Assembly (NCBI RefSeq): GCF_001509585.1
Contig: NZ_LNCI01000001.1
Span: forward strand, 496,001 to 560,000
Origin: Tropicimonas marinistellae
GTDB taxonomy: Bacteria; Pseudomonadota; Alphaproteobacteria; Rhodobacterales; Rhodobacteraceae
DNA: 64,000 nucleotides
Reading direction: 5' to 3'
Positions 25,304-35,125 of the stretch are shown here, in pieces; within the stretch, counting starts at the first letter, position 1; every line of letters begins with the position of its first letter. The notes beneath the pieces are model-generated. The model was given only the letters and a program-made list of their open reading frames with translations. It was not told where the DNA came from and made no database searches. The position numbers and the translations under genes were made by a program.

Positions 25304-26602
25304 ATGACAGAAGACATCGACAGGCGACTCACCGCGGCGGTGGCGTCGCGAAGGGACGCACTTGTGGCGTTGACGCAGGATCTCATCCGGATTCCCACGC
25401 TCAACCCACCCGGTCGCAACTACCGCGAGATTTGCGACTATCTTGACGGTCGGCTATCCGGCGCGGGTTTCCAGGTGGAACTGATCCGCGCCGAGGGCGC
25501 GCTGGCCGATAGCGATGCGCATCCGCGATGGAACCTCGTCGCGCGCCGGGAGGGGCGGCGCAGCGGGGAAACCGTCCACTTCAACTCGCACCACGATGTG
25601 GTGGAGGTGGGCAACGGCTGGACCGTCGATCCATTCGGCGGAGAAGTGATCGACGGGCGCGTCTACGGTCGTGGGGCCTGTGACATGAAAGGCGGGCTTG
25701 CCGCGTCCATTGTCGCGGCAGAGGCGTTCATCGGGGCGTTTCCCGATTTCTCCGGTGCTGTAGAGATATCGGCGACGGCCGACGAGGAATCCGGCGGGTT
25801 CGGCGGTGTCGCCTATCTCGCCGAACAGGGCTGGTTCGCCCCGTCGCGCGTACAGCACGTGATTATTCCAGAGCCGCTGAACAAGGACAGGATATGCCTT
25901 GGCCACCGCGGCGTATGGTGGGCGGAGATCGAGACGAAGGGTCGGATCGCCCATGGTTCGATGCCGTTTCTGGGCGATTGCGCAGTGCGCCACATGGGCG
26001 CGGTTTTGGCGGAGATGGAGGCAAATCTATTTCCCCTGCTCGCCGGCAAACGCACCGAAATGCCGGTGGTTCCCGACGGCGCGAAGCAATCGACACTCAA
26101 TATCAACGCGATCCACGGTGGAGAGCCGGAACAGGATCCCGATTACACCGGCCTTCCGGCGCCTTGCGTACCCGACCGTTGCCGGATCACCATCGACCGG
26201 AGATTCCTCATCGAGGAGAATATCGGTGAGGTGAAGGCCGAGGTGCGGGCGATGCTGGAGCGGGTGAAAGCCGCCCGCCCGAGCTTCGACTACGAGATCC
26301 GCGATCTCTTCGAGGTTCAACCCACGATGACGGATGAGACCGCTCCCGTGGTCAGAACAGTGTCTGATGCCATCGAGAAGGTCCTGGCCAAGCGGCCGGA
26401 CTATGTGGTCAGCCCGGGAACCTACGACCAGAAACACATTGATCGGATCGGACGGCTGAAGAACTGTATCGCCTATGGTCCCGGCATACTTGATCTGGCG
26501 CATCAACCCGACGAATGGGTTGGCGTGCAGGACATGGTCGATAGCGCCACGGTGATGGCGCTGACGCTCGCCGAGTTACTGCTACCGGACCGGCAGGATT
26601 AG
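25304..26602 (+). CDS. M20 peptidase, ArgE/DapE family deacylase
   Basis: Zinc-dependent M20 amidohydrolase, 432 residues, of the ArgE/DapE type. Metal-binding and catalytic segments are FNSHHDVVEVGNGW near residue 88, YGRGACDMKGG near 122 and SATADEESGGFGG near 157, where the glutamate acts as the base. A dimerisation domain fills the middle. It lies 98 bp upstream of a dipeptide-type ABC importer, suggesting hydrolysis of an imported N-acyl amino acid or peptide rather than a role in arginine or lysine synthesis. The exact substrate is unknown. Confidence 0.85.
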   Translation: MTEDIDRRLTAAVASRRDALVALTQDLIRIPTLNPPGRNYREICDYLDGRLSGAGFQVELIRAEGALADSDAHPRWNLVARREGRRSGETVHFNSHHDVVEVGNGWTVDPFGGEVIDGRVYGRGACDMKGGLAASIVAAEAFIGAFPDFSGAVEISATADEESGGFGGVAYLAEQGWFAPSRVQHVIIPEPLNKDRICLGHRGVWWAEIETKGRIAHGSMPFLGDCAVRHMGAVLAEMEANLFPLLAGKRTEMPVVPDGAKQSTLNINAIHGGEPEQDPDYTGLPAPCVPDRCRITIDRRFLIEENIGEVKAEVRAMLERVKAARPSFDYEIRDLFEVQPTMTDETAPVVRTVSDAIEKVLAKRPDYVVSPGTYDQKHIDRIGRLKNCIAYGPGILDLAHQPDEWVGVQDMVDSATVMALTLAELLLPDRQD

Positions 26603-26700
26603 CGGATGGCAATGCTGCAGGTCACATGGGAGGTGAGGGTTGCGCGCAGGCGAGCAGGGCGCGCATATCTGTGGCGACGAGGCGGCCGGAGCGCCACCGA

Positions 26701-27648
26701 ATGATACATTACACCGCCACGCGACTTCTTTCGCTTACCTTGTCGCTCGTTGCGGCGAGCCTTGTGGTGTTTGCCGTGGTGGAGGTCATACCGGGCGATC
26801 CCGCAGCTTACATGCTCGGTTTGAACGCCGCGCCCGAAGCGGTGGAGGCGTTGCGCGACGAACTCGGTCTTACGGGAAGTCTTGCGGAGCGCTATTTCTC
26901 CTGGGCCGGCGGGATGTTGCGCGGCGATTTCGGTACGTCGTTCACCTATCGCGTGCCGGTGGCGGATCTGGTGGCGCAGCGGCTCTGGGTCTCGGTACCG
27001 CTGGCGATTTTTGCGCTCGTTCTCTCAACGCTCATTGCGCTGCCGGTTGGCATGCTGGCGGCGGCGCGGCGCGGGCGGGCGACCGACTACGGGATAATGG
27101 GCGCGACTCAGCTCGGCATCGCGGTGCCTAATTTCTGGTTTGCGATGTTGCTGGTCGTACTTCTCGCGATAACCTGGCCGATCTTTCCGGCCGGAGGGTT
27201 CCCGGGGTGGGATGCAGGGTTTTGGCCGGCGCTCAAGGCGCTGACTCTTCCAGCCGTTGCATTGGCGCTGCCACAGGCGTCTATCCTTGCGCGGGTCATG
27301 CGCTCAGCACTGATCGAGACGCTCGGGCAGGATTACATCCGAACCGCGCGCGCAAAGGGTCTGACCGAAGGGCAGGCGATCCGCAACCACGGGATGCGCA
27401 ATGCCATGATCCCCGTGCTGACGATCATAGGCCTGCAATTCTCATTCCTCCTGGCAGGTGCGATTATCATCGAGAAGGTGTTTTTCTTGCCCGGACTTGG
27501 CCTGCTCATTTTTCAGGGGATCACGCAACGCGACCTCGTCGTGGTGGAATCGGTGGTGATGCTTCTCGTGTTCGCGGTCATCCTTGTGACGTTCCTGGTC
27601 GACCTGGCCTACGCTGCCGTCGACCCGCGCCTGAGGCACGGCCGGTGA
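26701..27648 (+). CDS. dipeptide-type ABC transporter permease (DppB-like)
   Basis: Inner-membrane permease, 315 residues with six hydrophobic segments. It starts MIHYTATRLLSLTLSLVAAS, typical of DppB, and includes FAVVEVIPGDPA. The cytoplasmic coupling loop with YIRTARAKGLTEGQAIRNHG is near residues 211-230. Its stop overlaps the next permease start (GTGA). Peptide or peptide-like substrates are expected from the family. Confidence 0.88.
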   Translation: MIHYTATRLLSLTLSLVAASLVVFAVVEVIPGDPAAYMLGLNAAPEAVEALRDELGLTGSLAERYFSWAGGMLRGDFGTSFTYRVPVADLVAQRLWVSVPLAIFALVLSTLIALPVGMLAAARRGRATDYGIMGATQLGIAVPNFWFAMLLVVLLAITWPIFPAGGFPGWDAGFWPALKALTLPAVALALPQASILARVMRSALIETLGQDYIRTARAKGLTEGQAIRNHGMRNAMIPVLTIIGLQFSFLLAGAIIIEKVFFLPGLGLLIFQGITQRDLVVVESVVMLLVFAVILVTFLVDLAYAAVDPRLRHGR

Positions 27649-28466
27649 GGTGGCCTATCCAACTCCTGCTCGGGTCGGCGCTCTTCGCCGTTTTCCTGAT
27701 CGCGGCGTTACTATCGCTGATCTGGACACCCTATCCGGTGACGGAACTGGCGATCGCCGACAAGCTGTCCCCGCCGTCGGCCGACCATTGGCTCGGTACC
27801 GACCATCTTGGTCGCGACATGGTGTCCATGTTGATGGCTGGCGCGCGGACATCCATCGCCGTGGCGTTGCTTGCCGTCGGTATCGGCATTGCCCTCGGCG
27901 TCCCGCTTGGGTTGGCCGCTGCCGCGCGGCGGGGGACACTGCTCGACGAGGTCATCATGAGGGGCAACGACCTGGTCTTCGCGTTCCCTTCGCTCGTGAT
28001 TGCAATCCTGATCACGGCCGTGTTCGGGCCATCGGCGGTCAATGCCATCCTCGCCATAGGCATCTTCAACGTGCCGGTCTTTGCGCGCGTGGCGCGGGGT
28101 GCGGCGCTCACGGTTTGGCCACGGGAGTTCATCCTCGCCGCCCGCGTCGCAGGCAAAGGGGCGGCATTGATTTCAGCCGAACACATCCTGCCCAACATCG
28201 CCAACCTGCTGGTGGTGCAGGGGACGATCCAGTTTTCGATGGGCATTCTGGCCGAAGCGGGCCTTTCCTATGTCGGCCTCGGCGCCCAGCCGCCTACGCC
28301 GTCCTGGGGCCGGATGCTGGCGGATGCACAAACATTCTTCTACGCCTACCCGCGACTCGCCCTTCTGCCGGGGCTTTGCATTGTGATGACGGTGTTGGGG
28401 TTGAACCTCATGGGCGACGGGCTGCGAGACTTCTTGGACCCGCGGTTGCGGAGGGCGGTGCGGTGA
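27645..28466 (+). CDS. dipeptide-type ABC transporter permease (DppC-like)
   Basis: Second permease, 273 residues, starting at a GTG (27645) that overlaps the previous stop by four bases. The DppC-type entry segment HWLGTDHLGRDMVSMLMAGA is near residues 45-64, and the coupling loop FILAARVAGKGAALISAEHI is near 162-181. It forms the heterodimeric channel with the DppB-like subunit. Its own stop overlaps the ATPase start by GTGA. Confidence 0.88.
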   Translation: MRWPIQLLLGSALFAVFLIAALLSLIWTPYPVTELAIADKLSPPSADHWLGTDHLGRDMVSMLMAGARTSIAVALLAVGIGIALGVPLGLAAAARRGTLLDEVIMRGNDLVFAFPSLVIAILITAVFGPSAVNAILAIGIFNVPVFARVARGAALTVWPREFILAARVAGKGAALISAEHILPNIANLLVVQGTIQFSMGILAEAGLSYVGLGAQPPTPSWGRMLADAQTFFYAYPRLALLPGLCIVMTVLGLNLMGDGLRDFLDPRLRRAVR

Positions 28467-30025
28467 TCGCGCTCGACGGCGTTTCCCTTGGCATTGGTGG
28501 CCAGCCCATCCTGCATAACGTCTCTCTCAGGATCGACGCGGGAAAAGTGCTGGGGCTGGTCGGCGAGAGCGGCTCCGGGAAGTCAATGACGGCGCTTTCT
28601 GTGATGCGTCTTTTGCCTGAGGCTGCGACGCTGACCGGGCAGATTTCTCTCGAGGGCCGAGACCTTACGGCACTCTCGGAACGCCAGATGTGCGCGGTGC
28701 GCGGCGCGGATGTTGGCATGATCTTTCAGGAGCCCATGACAGCGCTGAACCCGGTGCAGAGCATCGGTGATCAGGTGGCCGAGACGTTGCTAGTGCATGG
28801 TGCGGCTGGCCGTGCGGAGGCGGCCCGGATCGCTCGCGAACGTTTGACGCGGGTTGGCATGTCGCCGGACCGGTTTCCGCTTGATCGGTTCCCGCATGAG
28901 CTTTCTGGAGGTCAGCGTCAGCGGGTTTGTATTGCTCTGGCCATTGCTCTCAGGCCGAAACTGCTGATCGCTGACGAGCCGACCACGGCGCTTGACGTAA
29001 CGACACAGGCGAAGATTCTGGAGCTGATCCGCGAATTGGTTCGCGAGGAGGGCATGGGATGCCTCTTGATCAGCCACGATCTGGCGGTCGTCGCTCAGAT
29101 GTCCGACCGGATCGCGGTTATGAAGTCGGGCGAGGTGGTCGAGCATGGTCCGACGAGTGACGTCCTCGAACAGATGCAGCATCCTTACACCCGGGCGCTT
29201 TTCGAGGCGTCGCGGCACCAACCGAACAGAACCCATGAACGGAATGGCGACCCACTGCTTGAAGTGCGCGAGGCGGTCCGCGACTACCCGCTGAAGCGCG
29301 CGCGGTTATTTGGGCCGCGCCCATCGTTCCGGGCCGTGGATGGGGTGAGCCTCACCATCCAGCGCGGCGAGAGCCTTGGGCTGGTCGGGGAATCGGGATG
29401 TGGCAAGTCCACCCTGACCCGCGCGATCCTGGGGCTGGAACCGCTGCAGGACGGATCAATCCTGCTCGACGGCAAGCCCGTTACACCCGAAATGCCGGCC
29501 GACCTGCGCCGCCGGATGCAGGTGGTGTTTCAGGATCCTTACGGCAGTTTCAATCCGCGTCACCGGGTGCGCCGCCTGCTTGCAGAACCGTTCCACCTGA
29601 CCGGCCGGCCGGCGGACATGGAGGCGCGGCTCGTCGAGGCGCTGGAGAGCGTCGGGCTCGCCCCGTCCGATCTGGAAAAGTTCCCACACGAGTTTTCCGG
29701 CGGCCAGCGGCAGCGGATTGCCATTGCCCGGGCGCTGGTCGCGCGCCCGGATTTGATTGTGCTGGATGAGGCGGTCTCCGCGCTCGATGTGTCGATCCGG
29801 GCGCAGATCCTCGATCTTCTGGTTGAATTGCAGGCGCGGCACGGGCTGACATACTTGTTTATTTCTCACGACCTGACCGTTGTGCGGGCGGTGACAGACC
29901 GGGTGCTGGTCATGCGGGCCGGAAGGATCGTGGAGTCGGGCGAGACCGAGGCTGTCTTTGCCGCGCCGCGCAATCCCTACACGCAGGCGTTGCTCGCGGC
30001 CGCGCCCGTTCTGCCGGCAGCCTGA
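28463..30025 (+). CDS. ABC transporter dual ATPase (DppD-DppF fusion)
   Basis: Two full ATP-binding domains in one chain of 520 residues, starting at a GTG (28463) coupled to the previous stop. The first domain has Walker A GESGSGKS near residue 34 and signature LSGGQRQR near 152. The second has GESGCGKS near 311 and signature FSGGQRQR near 412. Such fused ATPases (GsiA-like) power peptide and glutathione importers. No periplasmic binding protein is encoded between the deacylase and polA, so it must be elsewhere. Confidence 0.9.
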   Translation: MIALDGVSLGIGGQPILHNVSLRIDAGKVLGLVGESGSGKSMTALSVMRLLPEAATLTGQISLEGRDLTALSERQMCAVRGADVGMIFQEPMTALNPVQSIGDQVAETLLVHGAAGRAEAARIARERLTRVGMSPDRFPLDRFPHELSGGQRQRVCIALAIALRPKLLIADEPTTALDVTTQAKILELIRELVREEGMGCLLISHDLAVVAQMSDRIAVMKSGEVVEHGPTSDVLEQMQHPYTRALFEASRHQPNRTHERNGDPLLEVREAVRDYPLKRARLFGPRPSFRAVDGVSLTIQRGESLGLVGESGCGKSTLTRAILGLEPLQDGSILLDGKPVTPEMPADLRRRMQVVFQDPYGSFNPRHRVRRLLAEPFHLTGRPADMEARLVEALESVGLAPSDLEKFPHEFSGGQRQRIAIARALVARPDLIVLDEAVSALDVSIRAQILDLLVELQARHGLTYLFISHDLTVVRAVTDRVLVMRAGRIVESGETEAVFAAPRNPYTQALLAAAPVLPAA

Positions 30026-30109
30026 GTAGCGAGGGTGAACTCCCGACAGCGGTAGACCCCGTGCGGCGGCCAATGTAGCAAGGTCGGGCGAACAACGAAG
30101 GGGGCCGCC

Positions 30110-32905
30110 ATGGCATTCGGCAAGGGACATCACCTGCATCTGATCGACGGGTCGGCCTTCATATTTCGGGCTTACCATGCCTTGCCGCCACTCACGCGCA
30201 AGTCCGACGGGCTGCCCGTGGGCGCGGTCGCCGGCTTCTGCAACATGCTGCACAAATATGTCGAGGCCAACACGGGCCCGGACGCGCCGACCCATGCGGC
30301 CGTGATCTTCGACTATTCCGGCAAATCCTTCCGCAACGAGATCTACGACCTCTACAAAGCCAACCGCCCGCCCGCGCCGGAGGATCTTGTCCCGCAATTC
30401 CCGCTGACGCGGGAGGCAACCCGTGCCTTCAATATTGCCTGCGAAGAGGTCGAGGGCTTCGAGGCCGACGACATCATCGCAACTCTGGCCTGTCAGGCGC
30501 GGGAGGCTGGCGGACGGGTGACAATCATCAGCTCCGACAAGGATCTGATGCAACTCGTCGGCGGCGGCGTGGAGATGCTCGACGCGATGAAAAACCGCCG
30601 TATCGGGATCGAGCAGGTCGAGGAGAAGTTCGGTGTTGGCCCGGATCGTGTTGTGGACGTGCAAGCGCTTGCCGGGGATTCCGTCGACAACGTGCCGGGA
30701 GCGCCGGGCATCGGAATCAAGACCGCGGCGCAGCTCATCAACGACTTTGGCGATCTGGAGACGCTGCTCGACCGGGCCGAGGAGATCAAGCAACCCAAGC
30801 GACGCCAGACGTTGATCGAAAAACGCGACCAGATCGAGTTGTCGAAGCGATTGGTTCAGCTCGATTGCGAGACTCCGCTCGAATTCTCACTGGATGATTT
30901 GGAAGTTAGGGAACCGGAGCCCGATGCGCTGCTGGGCTTCCTCGGCCAGATGGAATTCCGTACACTTTCCAAGCGCATCGCGGACCAGATGGGGGTGGAG
31001 GCGCCCGCCATCGCCGAGCCCGCACCGGAAGCAGCCGAAGGCGATGCGCCGGAGGCGAAGCCGTTCGACCACGACGCCTATGAGATTGTCCGTGATGCGG
31101 AAGCCCTGCAAACGTGGATCGACCGGATCGACGCTTGTGGTTTCGTTGCGGTAGACACCGAGACCACGGGGCTCGACGAGATGACTGCCGAACTCGTGGG
31201 CATCTGCCTGTCGGTGGAGGCGGGGCAGGCGGCCTATGTACCGCTCGCGCACAAGGCGGGCAGCGGCGACGGACTCTTTGCGGAGGAGGCACTCGCCGAA
31301 GGGCAGATGCCGCTCGACACGGCACTGGAAATGCTGAAGCCCGCGCTCGAGGATCCGGCTGTCCTCAAGATCGGGCAGAACATGAAATACGACGCCAAGA
31401 TCCTCGCCCGCTATGGGGTCGCGGTAGCGCCCTTCGACGACACGATGCTGATGTCCTACGCCATGCATGCGGGCCTGCACGGGCATGGTATGGACGCGCT
31501 GTCAGAGCGCTACCTGAACCACGTGCCAATTCCGATCAAGGAATTGATCGGGTCGGGCAAGAGCCAGATCACCTTCGACCGGGTTGAGGTCGAGACGGCT
31601 GCAAAATACGCCGCCGAGGATGCCGACATCACGCTGCGCCTGTGGGAGGTCTTCAAGCCGCAGCTTCATCGGGCGCGGGTCACCACCGTCTACGAAACGC
31701 TGGAGCGCCCACTCGTGCCGGTTCTGGCGCGGATGGAAATGGCCGGGGTGAAGGTCGACCGCGACACGCTGAGCCGCATGTCCAATGCCTTTGCGCAGAA
31801 GATGGCGGGGCTGGAAGCGGAGTTGCACGAACTGGCCGGCGAGACGTTCAACGTCCAGTCACCGGCGCAGGTCGGCGCGATCCTGTTCGACAAGATGGGG
31901 CTGGAGGGCGGAAAGAAAACCAAGACCGGCCAATGGTCCACGCCCGCGCAGGCGCTGGAGGATCTTGCCACCGAGCACGACTTTCCGGCGCGCGTGCTGG
32001 ATTACCGGGCACTGCAGAAGCTGAAGTCGACCTATACTGATGCGTTGCAGGAGCACATCAACCCCGAGACCGGGCGGGTACACACCTCCTACATCCAGTC
32101 CGGCGCCAACACCGGGCGGCTCGCCTCGACCGACCCGAACCTGCAGAACATTCCGGTGCGGACGGAAGAGGGGCGGCGTATCCGGGAAGCTTTCGTGGCG
32201 GAGCCGGGCAACGTTCTGGTCAGCCTCGACTATTCCCAGATCGAGTTGCGTATCCTCGCCCACGTGGCCGGGATCGACGCATTGAAACAGGCGTTCCGGG
32301 AGGGGCAGGACATCCACGCGATGACGGCGTCGGAAATGTTCGACGTGCCGATGAAGGAGATGACGCCGGAGATCCGACGGCAGGCCAAAGCGATCAACTT
32401 CGGTGTGATCTATGGCATTTCCGGTTTCGGGCTCGCACGCAACCTGCGTATCCCGCGCAGCGAGGCACAGGGGTTCATCGATCGCTATTTCGAACGTTTC
32501 CCCGGCATCCGCGCCTACATGGACGACACCGTGGCCTTCGCGAAGGACAAGGGCTACGTGCAGACGCTCTTTGGCCGCAAGATCCACACGCCGGAGATCA
32601 ACGCCAAGGGGCCCGGAGCGGGCTTTGCCAAGCGGGCGGCGATCAATGCGCCGATCCAGGGCACTGCGGCCGACGTGATCCGGCGCGCGATGATCCGAAT
32701 GGACGATGCCATCGAAGGACTGCCCGCAAAGATGCTGCTGCAGGTCCACGACGAATTGATCTTTGAAGTGGATGAGGGCGCCGTGGACGAGACCGTTTCC
32801 CGCGTCCGCGAGGTCATGGAAGGCGCTGCCGAACCTGCGGTGAAACTCGATGTGCCGCTCGTGGTGGACGCAGGCCAGGGGGCGAACTGGGCGGAGGCGC
32901 ATTGA
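30110..32905 (+). CDS. polA: DNA polymerase I
   Basis: Full-length DNA polymerase I, 931 residues, for gap filling in replication and repair. The N-terminal 5'-3' exonuclease begins HLHLIDGSAFIFRAYHALP and includes DNVPGAPGIGIKTA. The proofreading domain retains DTETTGLD near residue 348, so 3'-5' activity is likely. The polymerase domain has SLDYSQIELRILAH near residue 705 and the catalytic LQVHDELIFEV near the C-terminus. The ATG follows AAGGGGG. It is probably a single-gene unit. Confidence 0.96.
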   Translation: MAFGKGHHLHLIDGSAFIFRAYHALPPLTRKSDGLPVGAVAGFCNMLHKYVEANTGPDAPTHAAVIFDYSGKSFRNEIYDLYKANRPPAPEDLVPQFPLTREATRAFNIACEEVEGFEADDIIATLACQAREAGGRVTIISSDKDLMQLVGGGVEMLDAMKNRRIGIEQVEEKFGVGPDRVVDVQALAGDSVDNVPGAPGIGIKTAAQLINDFGDLETLLDRAEEIKQPKRRQTLIEKRDQIELSKRLVQLDCETPLEFSLDDLEVREPEPDALLGFLGQMEFRTLSKRIADQMGVEAPAIAEPAPEAAEGDAPEAKPFDHDAYEIVRDAEALQTWIDRIDACGFVAVDTETTGLDEMTAELVGICLSVEAGQAAYVPLAHKAGSGDGLFAEEALAEGQMPLDTALEMLKPALEDPAVLKIGQNMKYDAKILARYGVAVAPFDDTMLMSYAMHAGLHGHGMDALSERYLNHVPIPIKELIGSGKSQITFDRVEVETAAKYAAEDADITLRLWEVFKPQLHRARVTTVYETLERPLVPVLARMEMAGVKVDRDTLSRMSNAFAQKMAGLEAELHELAGETFNVQSPAQVGAILFDKMGLEGGKKTKTGQWSTPAQALEDLATEHDFPARVLDYRALQKLKSTYTDALQEHINPETGRVHTSYIQSGANTGRLASTDPNLQNIPVRTEEGRRIREAFVAEPGNVLVSLDYSQIELRILAHVAGIDALKQAFREGQDIHAMTASEMFDVPMKEMTPEIRRQAKAINFGVIYGISGFGLARNLRIPRSEAQGFIDRYFERFPGIRAYMDDTVAFAKDKGYVQTLFGRKIHTPEINAKGPGAGFAKRAAINAPIQGTAADVIRRAMIRMDDAIEGLPAKMLLQVHDELIFEVDEGAVDETVSRVREVMEGAAEPAVKLDVPLVVDAGQGANWAEAH

Positions 32906-32935
32906 GGGCGGCCATGGACGCTATATCAGGTCGGA

Positions 32936-33115
32936 ATGCTGGTTATCGCATGCCTGGCATTTGCGTCGCTGTTCGCAGCCATGCGACTCCGAATGCCGGG
33001 GTTTGCTGTTCCGAGCGCCGTCTTGCTGTTGCTCCTGTTCGTGCCAATCTGGGGTCTCGTATTGGGATCTGATCTTGACGAGACGCCAACGGCTCGAACC
33101 GACGCCATTGGGTGA
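32936..33115 (+). CDS. possible 59-residue two-helix membrane protein
   Basis: Short open frame starting MLVIACLAFASLFAAMRLRM. Two hydrophobic stretches (about residues 2-16 and 23-44) are joined by a short basic linker, and the tail is hydrophilic (DLDETPTARTDAIG). It starts 30 bp after polA on the same strand, behind a weak AGG site. The even spacing of hydrophobic segments is unlikely to be chance, but no family is recognised. Confidence 0.45.
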   Translation: MLVIACLAFASLFAAMRLRMPGFAVPSAVLLLLLFVPIWGLVLGSDLDETPTARTDAIG

Positions 33116-33289
33116 ACGCCTGCGAGGTCGCCGATCCACGAGTCCGACCAAGTTAGGGGCGCTCGAGCGTCTCTGGGGCCGGTGTGCTTCGCGCCCGGAG
33201 GTTACGCCGGCCGGTGCACCGAAAGCCTTCTTGCGTCTCGCGGTGTTATTTGAAAACAGGACTTGACGGAGACCTGCGTGGAGGCGGCG

Positions 33290-34234
33290 ATGCCACACGA
33301 TCATCATCATCACCAAATCCCCCCGGAGAGCGGCGACAAGCGCATCTTTCTGGCCGTTGCCGTGAATGTCGCGCTGACGCTGGTGCAGATCGTGGCCGGT
33401 GTGATTTCCGGGTCTCTGGCACTCATCGCCGATGCGATTCACAATCTCAGCGATGCGCTGTCGCTTGTTATCGCCTTTGCCGCGCGGCGGATTGCCCGGC
33501 GTCCGGCAGATGCGGAGATGACGTTCGGCTATGGCCGGGCGGAGGTGGTGGCCGCGCTCGTCAATTACACGACGCTCATCGTGATCGCGCTCTACCTTGT
33601 GGCCGAAGGCGTGTCGCGGCTTCTCGACCCACCCGAGGTGCAGGGCTGGATTGTCGTCGCCGTTGCTGCGGCTGCGCTGGTCGTGGATACCGTGACCGCG
33701 CTGCTGATCTTTCGCATGTCGAAGGACAGCGCGAATATGCGCGCGGCATTTCTTCACAACGTGATGGATGCGCTCGGTTCGGTGGCGGTCATTGTGAGCG
33801 GCACGCTCATCCTGCTCTATGATTGGCGGCTGGTGGACCCGCTGGCGACCCTGCTGATCGCCGGGTACATCCTTTGGCACACTGCTCGGGAACTCGGGCC
33901 GGTGATCCGGGTCCTCATGCTGGGCACCCCGCCGGGTGCCCCGGCGGCGGATGTGCTGGAATGCATGGAGGCAATCGACGGTGTGGAGGAGGTCCATCAC
34001 CTGCACCTGTGGATGATGGGCGAGCACGAGGTATCGCTGGAGGCTCACGTGGTGCTTGCCGAGGCCGCCGATGCCGATGCGGTCAAGGCGGCTCTGAAAA
34101 AGCGGCTCGGCGTGGCCTTCGGAATTGAGCACACGGTTCTGGAACTGGAAACTGAACAGAACCGATGCGCTTCGTCACAACAGATTGGCCACGCTTGCGG
34201 CGCCCTGGATAATGCGACCCACCGTCATGCTTGA
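33290..34234 (+). CDS. cation diffusion facilitator family transporter
   Basis: CDF-type divalent metal/proton antiporter, 314 residues from the ATG at 33290 (GGAGG five bases ahead). It has a histidine-rich N-terminus (MPHDHHHHQ), six hydrophobic segments and the metal-site residues in ALIADAIHNLSDALS (helix 2) and FLHNVMDALGS (helix 5). The C-terminal cytoplasmic domain contains VHHLHLWMMGEHEVSLEAHV. Zinc, cobalt or cadmium efflux (CzcD/ZitB-like) is most likely. The metal cannot be fixed from sequence. Confidence 0.9.
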   Translation: MPHDHHHHQIPPESGDKRIFLAVAVNVALTLVQIVAGVISGSLALIADAIHNLSDALSLVIAFAARRIARRPADAEMTFGYGRAEVVAALVNYTTLIVIALYLVAEGVSRLLDPPEVQGWIVVAVAAAALVVDTVTALLIFRMSKDSANMRAAFLHNVMDALGSVAVIVSGTLILLYDWRLVDPLATLLIAGYILWHTARELGPVIRVLMLGTPPGAPAADVLECMEAIDGVEEVHHLHLWMMGEHEVSLEAHVVLAEAADADAVKAALKKRLGVAFGIEHTVLELETEQNRCASSQQIGHACGALDNATHRHA

Positions 34235-34285
34235 CGCAATTGGGCTAGTTGGCGTTCTCTCCCCCGAATTTTGAGGAGGAAACGC

Positions 34286-35089
34286 ATGTCGGAGGAACTG
34301 GTGCGGGTCGAGAACCCGCAGGGTCCGATCGCTGAAGTGTGGTTTGACCGGCCAAAAAAGAAAAACGCTCTGACCCTGGATATGCTTGACCGCCTGACGG
34401 ACGTGGGACGCGCGCTGGCAAAGGAGGCGCATCTGCGTGCCGTAATACTGGCAGGCACAGGTGGCGATTTCTCGGCCGGACTCGATACGGATCTGCTCGT
34501 TGGAATGGAGGGGCAGGCCGACACCCTGAAAACGGAGTTGTTGAATCCTCCCGACGGTGGTGCAGCAAACCGTTTTCAGCTGCCGGCGACGATATGGTCA
34601 CAAGTTTCGGTGCCGGTGATCGCGGCGGTCGAGGGGGTGTGCTTCGGCGCCGGATTGCAGATCGCTCTCGGCGCGGACCTTCGGATTGCGCGCCCCGATG
34701 CGCGTCTTTCGATCATGGAAGGAAAATGGGGCCTGATTCCAGACATGGGTATCTCCGAAACCCTGCCGCACCTGCTATCCGCCGACCGCGCGAAAGAACT
34801 CATTATGACAGCCCGGATCCTTCAGGGCGCCGAGGCGCATGCGTTGGGCCTCGTTACGCGATTGTCCGATGCGCCGCTGGAAGAGGCGCGCAACCTGGCC
34901 CGTGCGTTGTGCAGCCGATCGCCCGACGCGGTCCGAGCGGGAAAGCGGCTGGTGGACCGCATCTACGAGAACGCACTAGTGCAGGGCCTGCGGCTTGAAG
35001 CGGAGTTGCAGGCGGCGCTGATCGGTTCGCCAAACCAGGTGGAAACCGTCGCCGCCGCACTCCAGAACCGGCCGCCGTCCTATCGATAG
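34286..35089 (+). CDS. enoyl-CoA hydratase/isomerase family protein
   Basis: Crotonase-fold protein, 267 residues, with a strong GAGGAGGA site before the ATG at 34286. Motifs are FDRPKKKNALTLDML at the start, GTGGDFSAGLDTDLL for the oxyanion hole and GVCFGAGLQIALGADLRIAR. The first catalytic glutamate position is occupied by Gln in GAGLQIALG, while MEGKWGLIPDMG carries an acidic residue at the second. This pattern suits an isomerase or decarboxylase-like member rather than a standard hydratase. The function is unassigned. It stands alone and is convergent with the DUF1285 gene. Confidence 0.82.
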   Translation: MSEELVRVENPQGPIAEVWFDRPKKKNALTLDMLDRLTDVGRALAKEAHLRAVILAGTGGDFSAGLDTDLLVGMEGQADTLKTELLNPPDGGAANRFQLPATIWSQVSVPVIAAVEGVCFGAGLQIALGADLRIARPDARLSIMEGKWGLIPDMGISETLPHLLSADRAKELIMTARILQGAEAHALGLVTRLSDAPLEEARNLARALCSRSPDAVRAGKRLVDRIYENALVQGLRLEAELQAALIGSPNQVETVAAALQNRPPSYR

Positions 35090-35125
35090 GCAATGCCGTG
35101 GTGGGGGGGGACAAACGCCTGGACT

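Noticed and set aside
27650-28462. N-terminal extension of the dual ATPase by about 270 codons
   Set aside because: It covers the DppC-like permease in another frame. The GTG at 28463 coupled to the previous stop gives a normal ATPase start.
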